NCBI GenBank assembly: GCA_040752255.1
Contig: JBFMFD010000063.1
Location: 1 to 13,827, forward strand
Direction: 5' to 3'
DNA: 13,827 bases
Origin: J051 sp040752255
GTDB taxonomy: Bacteria > Armatimonadota > Fimbriimonadia > Fimbriimonadales > ATM1
Every line of letters starts with the position of its first letter. Within the stretch, counting starts at the first letter, position 1. Positions 5,127 through 12,780 of this stretch are shown piece by piece. The position numbers and the translations under genes were made by a program. Under the pieces are notes generated by a model. The model ran no database searches and had not been told where the DNA came from. It saw only the letters and a list, made by a program, of their open reading frames with translations.

Positions 5127-7163
5127 ATGGCCGCAAGAGCCACCAAAGGCGACGGCGTTCGCCTTATAGTCAACGCCGAACTGCTGCACGTCGAATCCGA
5201 CGAGCAGCCCCCCGACCTTGTCGCGTATGCCTTCTCGTCCGGCGGGCAGCTGCTCGACAGCGCGCCCGTCGAGAAGGGCGCTGCGACCCTTTCCCTCGAC
5301 AAGAGCGACAACCCACGAGGCGTCCGCGTCCTCGTCGGGCCGCGGGCGGACGAGGGGGAGTTCAACCTGATTGACCTCCGCCGCATCGGAGCGGCGGAAC
5401 GCATACTGCGCCTCGATCCGAAGGATGTGAGCCCCAAGGTGAGGCTCGAGATCGCTCCGGAGAGCTGGCGCTTGTGGTTGTTCCGGCGATGCTGCGTGCC
5501 GGGCACGCTGCTGAAGAGGGTCGTTACGGGAGGCATCCCGCTCGACCTCCCGGTCTGCCATGCCACGGTGGAGGGGTATGAGGTTGATCCGATCCACATC
5601 ATCCTTCCCCGAATCCCGGACCTGGAGTTGGAGCGCTGGCGAGATATTATCATCAAACCGGAGCGGCCGATTCCGCCGATTCCGCCCGGGCCGCAACCCG
5701 ATCCACCGCCGTTCGAGCGCGAAGAGCTGATTCAGCAACTGCGCTCGATTGAGATGCCCACGTCGCTGCAACTCGCCGCGCGCGTGGCGAGCATTGACAA
5801 CTTCCGGCTCGAGCTGATCCGCAACCCCCGGATCGTCTGGCCGCTTCTCTGCCTCTTCTATCCGCGCTTCGTGCGGATGACGAAGATCTGCGAAACGACA
5901 ACGGACGAGTGCGGGAAGTTTCGGTGCTGCTTCTGGCGAAGCATCTTCAACCCGGACACGCCCGACCTGTACTTCAAGGCGTATCGCACCGTTGGATTCT
6001 TCAAGATTCCAATCTATGCGCCGACGCCGGTCGGGTGCCACACGCGCTGGAACTATCGGTGCGGCACAGAGGTCGTGCTCTACACGACGAGCCCGTGGGC
6101 GAGGACTTGCGCGCCGTGCCCGCCGGTCGAGGCGCCCAACAACTGGGTGCTCGTCATGGCGATCGGCAACTTGTCCCTCGCCAACGTCCGAGGAGCGAGC
6201 CTCGACCTTGCGCCGACTACCAACGCCGGCAACAGAGGGCTCACCGGTGGCGGCGCGCCGTTCGGCGGTCTGCTTCGCCCGCGCATCGAGTTCGATAACT
6301 CGCTGCGCGATTCGCTCGGAGTGAAGTACTATCGCGTGCAATGGCGCAAGGTCGGCGGCACGTTCCAGTCGCTCGACCGCGCGGTGAACCGCCACTACGC
6401 GCACGAGGTCGGCGGCGATGTGGTGATTGACCAGTACGCGCTTGGCCCGGTTACCGTCGGCGGAACGCCGAATCTCTACGAGATTCCGCCCGCGATGCCG
6501 CCGGTCGGCCAGTGGAGTCTCCCGAACGTGGTTGAGGACACGGCGAGCGCCTACTTCCCGACGGCGGACTTCGCCCCTCCCGCGGAGGCTGGGAAGTATG
6601 AGTTGAAGATTGACCTCTTCGACTCTGCCGGCAATCCCGTGGACATCGGCGCGCTGGGCATCCACTTCCGCGTGCCGAACGTTGAAGACCTCAGCGGCAC
6701 GATCACAACTGAGGACGCGGCCCATCCGTCGCTCAACCTCGTCAGTGGAAACTCGTTCGTAATGACACTGCACGTGGACAACAGCCCTTGCGCAGCGAGC
6801 GTCGCCGCACCGACCATTGCCGGCACCCCCGCCAGCGACGAATGCGGCGTCCTTGAATACACTCCCGCGTCGCTCGAGACGGTCGTGATGAACTATGAAG
6901 CCTCGCACCCGAACGGCTTCGCAACTTTCGCGTTCGAGCTGTATCGCGGCGCGAACAAACTCACGCCACCGAGTACGAGCGGAGCGGTTGGCGCAGGAAT
7001 GCACACCGCATCCGGCACGGCGACCGACCTTCTCGGTGGTTGCTCGGTGGCGGGCTTCGCCGAGCACCTGCACGTGTACGCGATGGCGACGAACGGCTGG
7101 TCTCGACAGAGCCAGCTCGACGCGCACGACGTGCGCGCGTTCGTGCTCGCGCCGAAGGCGTGA
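5127..7163 (+). CDS. Large Cys-rich multidomain protein of unknown function
   Basis: A 678-aa protein; the ATG is set by GGAGG six nt upstream. No signal peptide or membrane helix is seen, so it looks cytoplasmic or exported by a non-Sec route. Region 1-110 is beta-rich (VRLIVNAELLHVES, GVRVLVGPRADEG). Region 105-165 resembles a transthyretin/carboxypeptidase-regulatory beta-barrel (LWLFRRCCVPGTLLKRVV, then CHATVEGYEVD). A Pro-rich linker follows (about 178-195). The next part holds most of the Cys residues (242, 255, 262, 267-268, 304, 312, 328, 331), with CxxC in RTCAPCPP, which suggests a metal site or disulfides. A further beta region (PFGGLLRPRIEFDN, KYYRVQWRKVGG) and a C-terminal beta-sandwich part complete it. 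I recall proteins of this layout in several phyla without a known role. The Cys pattern and the lack of a signal peptide are its odd features. Function not assigned. Confidence 0.85.
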   Translation: MAARATKGDGVRLIVNAELLHVESDEQPPDLVAYAFSSGGQLLDSAPVEKGAATLSLDKSDNPRGVRVLVGPRADEGEFNLIDLRRIGAAERILRLDPKDVSPKVRLEIAPESWRLWLFRRCCVPGTLLKRVVTGGIPLDLPVCHATVEGYEVDPIHIILPRIPDLELERWRDIIIKPERPIPPIPPGPQPDPPPFEREELIQQLRSIEMPTSLQLAARVASIDNFRLELIRNPRIVWPLLCLFYPRFVRMTKICETTTDECGKFRCCFWRSIFNPDTPDLYFKAYRTVGFFKIPIYAPTPVGCHTRWNYRCGTEVVLYTTSPWARTCAPCPPVEAPNNWVLVMAIGNLSLANVRGASLDLAPTTNAGNRGLTGGGAPFGGLLRPRIEFDNSLRDSLGVKYYRVQWRKVGGTFQSLDRAVNRHYAHEVGGDVVIDQYALGPVTVGGTPNLYEIPPAMPPVGQWSLPNVVEDTASAYFPTADFAPPAEAGKYELKIDLFDSAGNPVDIGALGIHFRVPNVEDLSGTITTEDAAHPSLNLVSGNSFVMTLHVDNSPCAASVAAPTIAGTPASDECGVLEYTPASLETVVMNYEASHPNGFATFAFELYRGANKLTPPSTSGAVGAGMHTASGTATDLLGGCSVAGFAEHLHVYAMATNGWSRQSQLDAHDVRAFVLAPKA

Positions 7164-7176
7164 CGGCAGCGCGCGC

Positions 7177-7210
7177 GAGGAGGCCTCCGCCTCGGCGGCG
7201 GAGGCTCCTC
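7177..7210 (+). terminator. Strong GC-rich hairpin after the 678-aa gene
   Basis: Arms 7177-7191 and 7197-7210 pair over 14 bp with a single bulged G at 7183 and a 5-nt loop (TCGGC). It begins 13 bp after the stop codon. No T-tract follows, so it may be a factor-assisted terminator or an RNA 3'-end stabiliser. It lies just upstream of the next start. Confidence 0.5.
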
Positions 7211-7244
7211 CCTCGCCAGGATGGTGCTGAGCCGCTGAGGTGGG

Positions 7245-7250
7245 TAGAAT
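7245..7250 (+). promoter_or_regulatory. -10-like TAGAAT, leaderless-style promoter
   Basis: TAGAAT lies five nt before the ATG at 7256, so the transcript would start at or next to the start codon. A GAGGTG stretch is too far upstream (about 16 nt) to be a good Shine-Dalgarno. No clear -35 box. Confidence 0.4.
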
Positions 7251-7255
7251 CAGGC

Positions 7256-9010
7256 ATGCGCAGTCTCGCCTGGGGAATTGCCACGCCAATATCCGTCCTT
7301 GCCTCTATCGGCATCGGCGGCGCAGTGCAAGCTCAGATCAGCCCAAACTGGATTCAGCGATACGATAATCGTGGAGAGGGATACGCTTGGGCAGCCTCTA
7401 TGGCGCTGGCACCAGATGGCATCGTCGTGATTGGAGCGGTTAGTTCCGGAGGGACGTACACGGGCGTCGTAAAGTACGATTTCGATGGCAACTTCCTCTG
7501 GGATGCGCGCATAGATGTGCCCAACGCCTCGCCTTACGCTGTCGCGTGCGACGGCGAGGGTGGCGTCTATGTCATCGGTTCAACGTACAGAGCCTCAAAC
7601 TGGGATTACTTCGTCGCCAGGATGTCTCCTTCCGGCCAGCAGCTGTGGGCCGTGGTGTACGGCACAGATCAATACGACTACGGGAGGTCCATTGCCATTG
7701 ACCCGACTGGCAACATTTACGCGTGTGGCGAGTCCGGTTCCGATGGAGTGGTGGCCAAATTGTCCGGAGACGGGACGATACTGTGGGAGCATTCCGGCAC
7801 CGGGACGGCTGATTCCCTTGCTCTGACGGACGAGGGAGTCGCCGTGACCGGGGCCAAGGTCGTTGCAGGCCGCGGTCGTGACGTATCCACGCGGCTACTC
7901 GCTTCCGACTCAACCCTCCTGTGGCATGACCTGCAGGATGGGTCGCTGAGCGACAATGACTATGGAGTCGCCGTTGTATTCGATGCCGCCGGACGGATTC
8001 TCGTTGGTGCAAACATGAATGGTAACCGCCCGGCGCGGGATGTGGGGGCATTCTCCTATTCCCGTCACGGCCACCTCGTATGGAGGCGTGTACTGGATGG
8101 AGGTGGCAACGTGGCGGATACCGTCGCAAACGGCTGCGTCGATCGGTTCGGAAACCTGACTCTTGTCGGCAGCACCAGCGACGGCGGAACATTCTCCAAC
8201 ATTCTCACAATCAACCTGTCGCGGAGGGGAGATGTTCGCTATGTACAGTCGTACAATGGCCCTGCAAATGACATTGACTACGGGCTCGATGTTGTCGCGG
8301 ATGCGAACGGCAATTCGTTTGTGGCCGGAGCGTCGTCACGTGACCAAACCCACGGCGCCTTTGATTATCTCGTAATCAAGTACGATTCTGCAGGCAACTT
8401 CCATTGGGAGCTTCGTCAACGAGGAACCGCTGGTGGGGAGGACAAAGCCGTCGCCATCGTAGCGTCCGAAGACGGAAGTGTGTACGTCACGGGGCAGGCG
8501 CTTTATAGGTTCCCTGGCGGCCGAGACTTTCTCACCGTGTGCATCAGGCCCACCGACTTCGTCGCTCCATTGACATTTGCAGTAACGCGTGGGCAATACC
8601 TTTCAGGAGGGTTGCTGGACCTTTACTACAACGATACTTTTGGCGTTCGAGTCCAAGCCCTGCGGCCCACCTCTCTGAACATCCCTTCAGTAGAGATCGA
8701 AGTAGAGGGACGCTCGCCGACAACCTCACCTACGGAGCTTTACTTCGTAGCAGAAACGTCTCCTACCGTGAACGGGCCGATCCAGCGAATCCTTGCCTTC
8801 AACTTCAGAACTGGGATGTGGGATGTGGTGGACTCGCGTCCAGTGTACGTCGGGCGTAATACCGTGGCCGTCCGAATCACCGAGTCCGCTCCTGACTACG
8901 TCAGAGGCGACGGTCTTCTCCGGCTTCGGGTTGGGCTCGTAGACTACGGCGTCACCTTTCCCGCCTGGGGGTTCATGGTGGATCAGTTCGTCTGGTTCGT
9001 CCAGCAATGA
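7256..9010 (+). CDS. Secreted seven-repeat beta-propeller protein (SBBP/delta-60-like repeats)
   Basis: A 584-aa exported protein. Residues 1-27 are a Sec signal peptide (hydrophobic core SLAWGIATPISVLASIGIGG, cleavage near VQAQ/IS). Then come seven repeats of about 45-60 residues with the pattern 'x-VVKYDxxGNxLWxxxY...A-V-D-xxGxVYVxG': GVVKYDFDGNFLW, FVARMSPSGQQLW, GVVAKLSGDGTILW, TRLLASDSTLLW, GAFSYSRHGHLVW, LTINLSRRGDVRY, LVIKYDSAGNFHW. This is the signature of SBBP/delta-60 repeats, and seven copies fit one closed propeller. The last ~140 residues form a separate beta module ending FMVDQFVWFVQQ; similar modules occur, from memory, at the end of exported proteins in Armatimonadota. The frame is open upstream to 7040 but that part overlaps the previous gene; the ATG at 7256 starts the signal peptide and has TAGAAT five nt before it. 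Probably a periplasmic or surface protein, with binding partner unknown. Confidence 0.88.
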   Translation: MRSLAWGIATPISVLASIGIGGAVQAQISPNWIQRYDNRGEGYAWAASMALAPDGIVVIGAVSSGGTYTGVVKYDFDGNFLWDARIDVPNASPYAVACDGEGGVYVIGSTYRASNWDYFVARMSPSGQQLWAVVYGTDQYDYGRSIAIDPTGNIYACGESGSDGVVAKLSGDGTILWEHSGTGTADSLALTDEGVAVTGAKVVAGRGRDVSTRLLASDSTLLWHDLQDGSLSDNDYGVAVVFDAAGRILVGANMNGNRPARDVGAFSYSRHGHLVWRRVLDGGGNVADTVANGCVDRFGNLTLVGSTSDGGTFSNILTINLSRRGDVRYVQSYNGPANDIDYGLDVVADANGNSFVAGASSRDQTHGAFDYLVIKYDSAGNFHWELRQRGTAGGEDKAVAIVASEDGSVYVTGQALYRFPGGRDFLTVCIRPTDFVAPLTFAVTRGQYLSGGLLDLYYNDTFGVRVQALRPTSLNIPSVEIEVEGRSPTTSPTELYFVAETSPTVNGPIQRILAFNFRTGMWDVVDSRPVYVGRNTVAVRITESAPDYVRGDGLLRLRVGLVDYGVTFPAWGFMVDQFVWFVQQ

Positions 9011-9062
9011 GCGACTCGATTCGAGGTATCCGGAGAGCGCAAGGCAACGGCCGCACCGGAGG

Positions 9063-10166
9063 TTATTGTACTGCCGCGCGAACCGCCTCGACGATGCGCG
9101 CGTTCGACGCCTCATCTTTCACCGCCACGCGGATGTAGCGGCTGAAGTCGCGCGAACTCATCGAGGTGCAATCGCGCAAGTGAACCGACTCCTCGGCGCA
9201 ACGGCCAACGACTTCGCTTGCAGCCGGTCTCGGCTCAAGGCTCCTTACGAGCAGGAAGTTGGCACATGACGGGTAGACGCGCAGACCGTCGATCTCTGCA
9301 AGGGCGGACGCCAACTCCGACCGGAGGCGAGCGGTCTCCTTCGCCATCTGAAGGTAGTACTGCCCGTCGCGTAACGCCTCAACCGCTGCGACTTGCGCCG
9401 GCAACCCCAGGGGCCACGGCGGAACAACTTCGTCAAGGAGTTCCCTCAGGCAGGGCGGCACGACCAAGTAGCCGCAGCGCAAGCCGCTGAGGGCGTAGTA
9501 CTTCGACATGGACTTGCACACGATGAGGTTGCGGCGCGACCCAACAAGCGGCTCTAGTGAATGCTCCGTCCCGAGGAAGTCAATGTACGTCTCGTCCACC
9601 CAAACCACCGTGTCCGCCCCGAGCGAGTCGAGAAGCTCGACCATCTCGTCGCGAGTGAGCCCGACGCCGGTCGGGCTGTTGGGGTTGACCATGACAAGCA
9701 GATGAGCGCCGCGCGCGGCGTCCGCAACCCGGCGCACATCCGGAACGAACTCGTTGCTCCCATCGAGAATGACCCGCTCAACCCGCACACCTAAGTGGCG
9801 CGTGAGGACGAACTCGTACTCGCCATACGATGGATCCAAAACGACGGCACCGCAACTCGGGGCGACGAACCGGGGCAGGGCAGAGAAGATGAGCGACGAG
9901 GAGCCCGCCCCAACGACGACGCACGCCTCGGGCACACCACGCGCCTCGGCGATGGCAGCGACAACGCCCTCTGCACGGACCGGCGGGCTAGTCCTCACCA
10001 GCCACGGCAGCGCGTCCTTCAGGGCAGCGAGTACGCGTGGGGAAGGGTCGTACCATGCGTCGAGCACGTCCGCGTTCACAACCTTCGCGCGCCGCTCCAG
10101 GTGCGCGAAGTCCACCCCGAGCTCTTCGAAGAACCTCCCGCCGTGCTCAATGCCTCCACGCATCAC
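9063..10166 (-). CDS. Class I/II aminotransferase, HisC/CobD-like
   Basis: PLP-dependent enzyme of fold type I, 367 aa. The PLP-binding Lys is about residue 222 in CKSMSKYYALSGLRCGYL; other marks are VNPNSPTG (160-167), the cofactor-nitrogen Asp in WVDETYIDF (191) and Arg230. The closest families are histidinol-phosphate aminotransferase and threonine-phosphate decarboxylase. The N-terminus is unlike standard HisC: it opens with EHGGRFFEELG, as in CobD-type enzymes, and goes on NADVLDAWYDPSPRVLAALK, which I associate with an uncharacterised HisC-like subgroup. No his or cob genes are nearby, so I give no symbol. The gene is 45 bp downstream of glyA on the same strand. The start is a GTG at 10166 (GAGGT eight nt upstream) or the next ATG at 10163 (TAGAGT six nt upstream). 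Family firm, substrate open. Confidence 0.9.
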   Translation of the reverse strand: MMRGGIEHGGRFFEELGVDFAHLERRAKVVNADVLDAWYDPSPRVLAALKDALPWLVRTSPPVRAEGVVAAIAEARGVPEACVVVGAGSSSLIFSALPRFVAPSCGAVVLDPSYGEYEFVLTRHLGVRVERVILDGSNEFVPDVRRVADAARGAHLLVMVNPNSPTGVGLTRDEMVELLDSLGADTVVWVDETYIDFLGTEHSLEPLVGSRRNLIVCKSMSKYYALSGLRCGYLVVPPCLRELLDEVVPPWPLGLPAQVAAVEALRDGQYYLQMAKETARLRSELASALAEIDGLRVYPSCANFLLVRSLEPRPAASEVVGRCAEESVHLRDCTSMSSRDFSRYIRVAVKDEASNARIVEAVRAAVQ

Positions 10167-10169
10167 GGG

Positions 10170-10175
10170 ACTCTA
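10170..10175 (-). promoter_or_regulatory. TAGAGT box six nt before the aminotransferase ATG
   Basis: TAGAGT matches TANNNT and lies six nt before the ATG at 10163, as in leaderless starts elsewhere in this window. It overlaps GAGGT, which could instead serve as Shine-Dalgarno for the GTG at 10166. Confidence 0.25.
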
Positions 10176-10211
10176 CCTCGGAGCTTCGCCGGTCGCCCTC
10201 AGCCGCAGCCC

Positions 10212-11498
10212 TCACCCAACCTCATGCACAGGGAACTGCTCGGTGAGTGCGCGCACGTCGTGCCTCACCTTGTTGAGTTCCCCCTCGTCCTCGTTCCCGC
10301 GCAACGCCCTCGCGATGTAGGACGCCACGAGCGCCATCTCCGGCTCCTTCATTCCGCGCGTTGTCACCGCGGGCGTGCCTAAGCGCAAGCCGCTCGTCAC
10401 GAAAGGCGATTCAGGGTCGAACGGAATCGTGTTCTTGTTCGTCGTGATGCCTACCGTGTCGAGGACCGCCTGCGCCGCCTTCCCGGTGATGCCGAACGGG
10501 CGAAGGTCAATCAGCATCAGGTGGCTGTCCGTGCCGCCGCTGACTACGCGGAAGCCCTCGGCTGTCATTGCTGCGGCAAGTTCGCGAGCGTTCGCCTTCA
10601 CCTGCTTTTGGTACCGCTTGAACTCGGGCTGCATCGCCTCGTGGAAGCAGACCGCCTTGCCGGCAATCTGGTGCATCAGCGGGCCGCCTTGCAAGCCGGG
10701 GAAGACGGTTTTGTTTATCTTTTTCCCGATTTCCTCATCGCTGCTGAGGATCAGGCCGCCACGCGGGCCGCGAAGCGTTTTGTGCGTTGTGCTCGTAACG
10801 ATGTGGGCATGGGGGATCGGGCTGGGATACTCGCCCGCAGCGATGAGGCCTGCGGGGTGCGCGATGTCCGCAAGCAGCATCGCGCCGACCGAGTCGGCAA
10901 TCCGGCGGAACCGTGCGTAGTCAATCTCTCGCGCGTACGCAGTCGCCCCGCACACGATCATCTTCGGCTTGTGTTCGCTCGCCAGGCGTTCGAGTTCGTC
11001 ATAGTCAATCAGTTCGTCGCTCTGGCGCACGCCGTAGGGGATGACCTGATACAGCGTCCCGCTGAAGTTGACCGGGCTGCCGTGGGTCAGGTGCCCGCCG
11101 TCTGAGAGGTTCATCGCAAGGATGCGGTCGCCCGGTTCGAGGAACGCGAAGTAGGCTGCCATGTTCGCGTTCGCACCGGAGTGTGGTTGAACGTTCGCCC
11201 ACGCGGCTCCGAACAGGCGGCAGGCGCGCTCGATGGCGAGCGACTCCACCTCGTCCATGTACTCACACCCGCCGTAGTACCGCTTGCCTGGGTAGCCCTC
11301 GGCGTACTTGTCGGTCATCACGCTTCCGACGGCTTCGCGCACGGCTCGGCTGGTGATGTTCTCGCTTGCGATGAGTTCGAGGTTCTGCTCCTGCCTCGTC
11401 TCCTCTTTGCGGATGATAGTCGAGACTTCGGGGTCCACCTGTGCGAGGATGTGCGTCCTCTGTGCGAGCACGCTCGGGTCGTTGATCTTCAGCGCCAT
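10212..11498 (-). CDS. glyA: Serine hydroxymethyltransferase
   Basis: Converts serine and tetrahydrofolate to glycine and 5,10-methylene-tetrahydrofolate in the cytoplasm; the main source of one-carbon units. The 428-aa product has all family marks: NLELIASENITS (39-50), TDKYAEGYPGKRYYGG, the PLP stacking and Asp region LLADIAHPAGL (Asp211, His214), the Schiff-base Lys240 in VTSTTHKTLRGPRGG, and FPGLQGGPLMHQIAGKA. Length is normal. The N-terminus has about 20 extra residues before the usual PEVSTIIRKEE. The ATG at 11498 has no Shine-Dalgarno but has CATAAT six nt upstream. It sits between a small 119-aa gene and the aminotransferase, all on the same strand. Confidence 0.97.
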   Translation of the reverse strand: MALKINDPSVLAQRTHILAQVDPEVSTIIRKEETRQEQNLELIASENITSRAVREAVGSVMTDKYAEGYPGKRYYGGCEYMDEVESLAIERACRLFGAAWANVQPHSGANANMAAYFAFLEPGDRILAMNLSDGGHLTHGSPVNFSGTLYQVIPYGVRQSDELIDYDELERLASEHKPKMIVCGATAYAREIDYARFRRIADSVGAMLLADIAHPAGLIAAGEYPSPIPHAHIVTSTTHKTLRGPRGGLILSSDEEIGKKINKTVFPGLQGGPLMHQIAGKAVCFHEAMQPEFKRYQKQVKANARELAAAMTAEGFRVVSGGTDSHLMLIDLRPFGITGKAAQAVLDTVGITTNKNTIPFDPESPFVTSGLRLGTPAVTTRGMKEPEMALVASYIARALRGNEDEGELNKVRHDVRALTEQFPVHEVG

Positions 11499-11504
11499 GT
11501 GCGG

Positions 11505-11510
11505 ATTATG
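11505..11510 (-). promoter_or_regulatory. -10-like CATAAT just before glyA
   Basis: CATAAT (5/6 to TATAAT) ends six nt before the glyA ATG and no Shine-Dalgarno is present, so glyA may have its own leaderless transcript. No good -35 box is seen. Confidence 0.35.
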
Positions 11511-11552
11511 GGCGGCATGGCGGCAGATGGGTCTTGCGCGCCGCGAGTGCGC

Positions 11553-11912
11553 CTATCCCAACTCCATCACGTACACGCGGGCTGATCCGGCCTGATTGGG
11601 GGCGATCACGGCCTTGATCACGGTCTGGCTGCCGACGGCGAATTGCTTCCGCTCTCGGGGGAGCAGCGGATACCCGTCCTCCGGCGTAACGTCCTCGCCG
11701 CCGATGAATACCACGATACCCTCCTCGGAGTCGACCGAGATGATGATGATGCGGCGTTCAAAGTCCGCGTTGGTGGTCAAGATGGCGCTACGGCATTCGG
11801 CGTCCAGCAAGAACTGCGCCGTCTTGAGGTTGCTGCACGCTCCGCTGTCGCGGCGTGGTTCTTGCCACTTGTGGCCGTTGCCGTTTCCATCGGGGTTTCG
11901 TTCGTCGTTCAT
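11553..11912 (-). CDS. Small beta-rich hypothetical protein
   Basis: A 119-aa protein with no signal peptide. The N-terminal 25 residues are polar and probably disordered (MNDERNPDGNGNGHKWQEPR). The rest reads as a compact beta-sandwich: ECRSAILTTNADFERRIIIIS, EGIVVFIGGEDVTPEDGYPL, RKQFAVGSQTVIKAVIA, SARVYVMELG. The order 'xVFIGGxxVTPxxGYPLxPxE...AVIA...VYVMEL' resembles small phage head or fibre-associated beta proteins, where a Gly-Tyr/Phe-Pro-Leu turn is common. No other phage gene is present, so a phage origin is not claimed. The start is well fixed by CAGGAG at a 6-nt spacing. It is 54 bp upstream of glyA and may share its transcript. The function is unknown. Confidence 0.8.
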   Translation of the reverse strand: MNDERNPDGNGNGHKWQEPRRDSGACSNLKTAQFLLDAECRSAILTTNADFERRIIIISVDSEEGIVVFIGGEDVTPEDGYPLLPRERKQFAVGSQTVIKAVIAPNQAGSARVYVMELG

Positions 11913-11930
11913 GCTCTACTCCTGACAGGA

Positions 11931-11936
11931 AGTATA
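11931..11936 (-). promoter_or_regulatory. -10 box TATACT ahead of the 119-aa gene
   Basis: TATACT (5/6 match to TATAAT) lies 18 nt before the ATG at 11912, and a good Shine-Dalgarno (CAGGAG) sits between them. The -35 region is unconvincing (ACACAC-like). Confidence 0.35.
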
Positions 11937-12008
11937 CGTAGGAGGAGTGTGTTGTGTGTTGGCGATCCGCTCCCTACGTCGCCGGCGAGAGGGCGAAGAG
12001 GAGAAGGA

Positions 12009-12029
12009 TCACAGCGTGAATCGCTGTGA
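12009..12029. terminator. Perfect 8-bp inverted repeat downstream of the PEP-CTERM cluster
   Basis: TCACAGCG and CGCTGTGA flank a 5-nt spacer (TGAAT). On the minus strand it follows the end of the PEP-CTERM cluster by about 37 bp and is followed by a pyrimidine-rich run (TCCTTCTCCTCTT), so it could be a terminator. It also lies about 75 bp upstream of the -10 box of the next gene, so an operator is possible. Confidence 0.4.
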
Positions 12030-12032
12030 GCT

Positions 12033-12098
12033 GAGCCGGCCAGTTGAGCACGTGACGCCAAGACATCAGCGCGTCCTCCTGCGGCGAAGGGCGAGAGC
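12033..12098. repeat. 66-bp perfect direct repeat, copy 1
   Basis: Identical to 12781-12846. It covers the last 33 bp of a PEP-CTERM gene (encoding the Arg-rich tail) and 33 bp of the spacer after it, including a CACGTG palindrome. Similarity goes on beyond 12098 with scattered mismatches. Confidence 0.95.
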
Positions 12099-12755
12099 CC
12101 CCATCCCCATCGCGAGCACCAACGCGGAGAGAGGCTCTGGCACCACCGAGACACGATCCACGAAGAGGTCCACGTCCTGACCATTGAGTCCAGAGAAGTA
12201 GAGCGTGAGATACTGAGGGCGAACCTCGGTACCGCTGCCAGTCAGAAAGACCTCACCGTCGAAGTAGGCAGTGAAGACCCCGGCGTTCCTGGTGATGCGA
12301 AACTCGTGGAAGCCGTCCCGCGGGGCGCCCGCCTCGTGGAATGGGCCGCCGCTGAAGCTGGCTTGCAGCAGGTTGTACTCCTGTCCGTCGGCGAAGCCGT
12401 GCTGGTAGGTCATCTGCGCGACGTATGAACCGCTATTGGGCCACCCGTCATCCAGCATAACCATCAGCGACTGTCGCGGTGGTGCGTGGGTCCATCCTAC
12501 TCTGGCTCTCATGTCGAAGTCCTCGAATTCCGGTATTCGAGCCTTGATCCACTCCCGAGCAGAGAAGATGCCTTCTAAGCGCTCAACGTCCAGCAAGCTG
12601 TCGTGCACCGAGTAGATCATCCCTCCCTTCGGGTTCCCCTCGCCCCAATGCTCGCCTAGGTCCTCGCCGTCGAAGTCGTCAAAGAACCTCTGCCCCGCAC
12701 CGGTCGCAGGCACGAGGGCGAGGGGGAGCAGAAGTATCAAGAGTCTCTTCATCAT
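12066..12755 (-). CDS. PEP-CTERM protein with lectin-like domain (paralogue 1)
   Basis: Exported 229-aa protein. Signal peptide: residues 1-20 (MMKRLLILLLPLALVPATGA). The mature part opens QRFFDDFDGEDLGEHWG, as in LamG/concanavalin-A-like jelly-roll domains, with strands FDMRARVGW, SLMVMLDDGW, FHEFRITRNAGVFTAYFDGE and DLFVDRVSV. The C-terminus is a PEP-CTERM sorting signal: VPEP, a short hydrophobic stretch (SALVLAMGMGALAL) and RRRRTR. Such tails are cut by an exosortase; none is encoded here. The start is the first of two ATGs (12755), with GAGG five nt upstream. It is 58 bp after a close paralogue on the same strand. The ends of the two proteins are almost identical while the middles have drifted. 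A role in the surface matrix or carbohydrate binding is inferred from the fold only. Confidence 0.9.
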   Translation of the reverse strand: MMKRLLILLLPLALVPATGAGQRFFDDFDGEDLGEHWGEGNPKGGMIYSVHDSLLDVERLEGIFSAREWIKARIPEFEDFDMRARVGWTHAPPRQSLMVMLDDGWPNSGSYVAQMTYQHGFADGQEYNLLQASFSGGPFHEAGAPRDGFHEFRITRNAGVFTAYFDGEVFLTGSGTEVRPQYLTLYFSGLNGQDVDLFVDRVSVVPEPLSALVLAMGMGALALRRRRTR

Positions 12756-12780
12756 CGTTTCCTCTTTGCGCGCGGCGGAC

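Noticed and set aside
5001..7289. 762-codon minus-strand open frame opposite the 678-aa gene
   Set aside because: Arg/Ala-rich mirror of a GC-rich coding strand; the plus frame has a proper Shine-Dalgarno and structured protein features.
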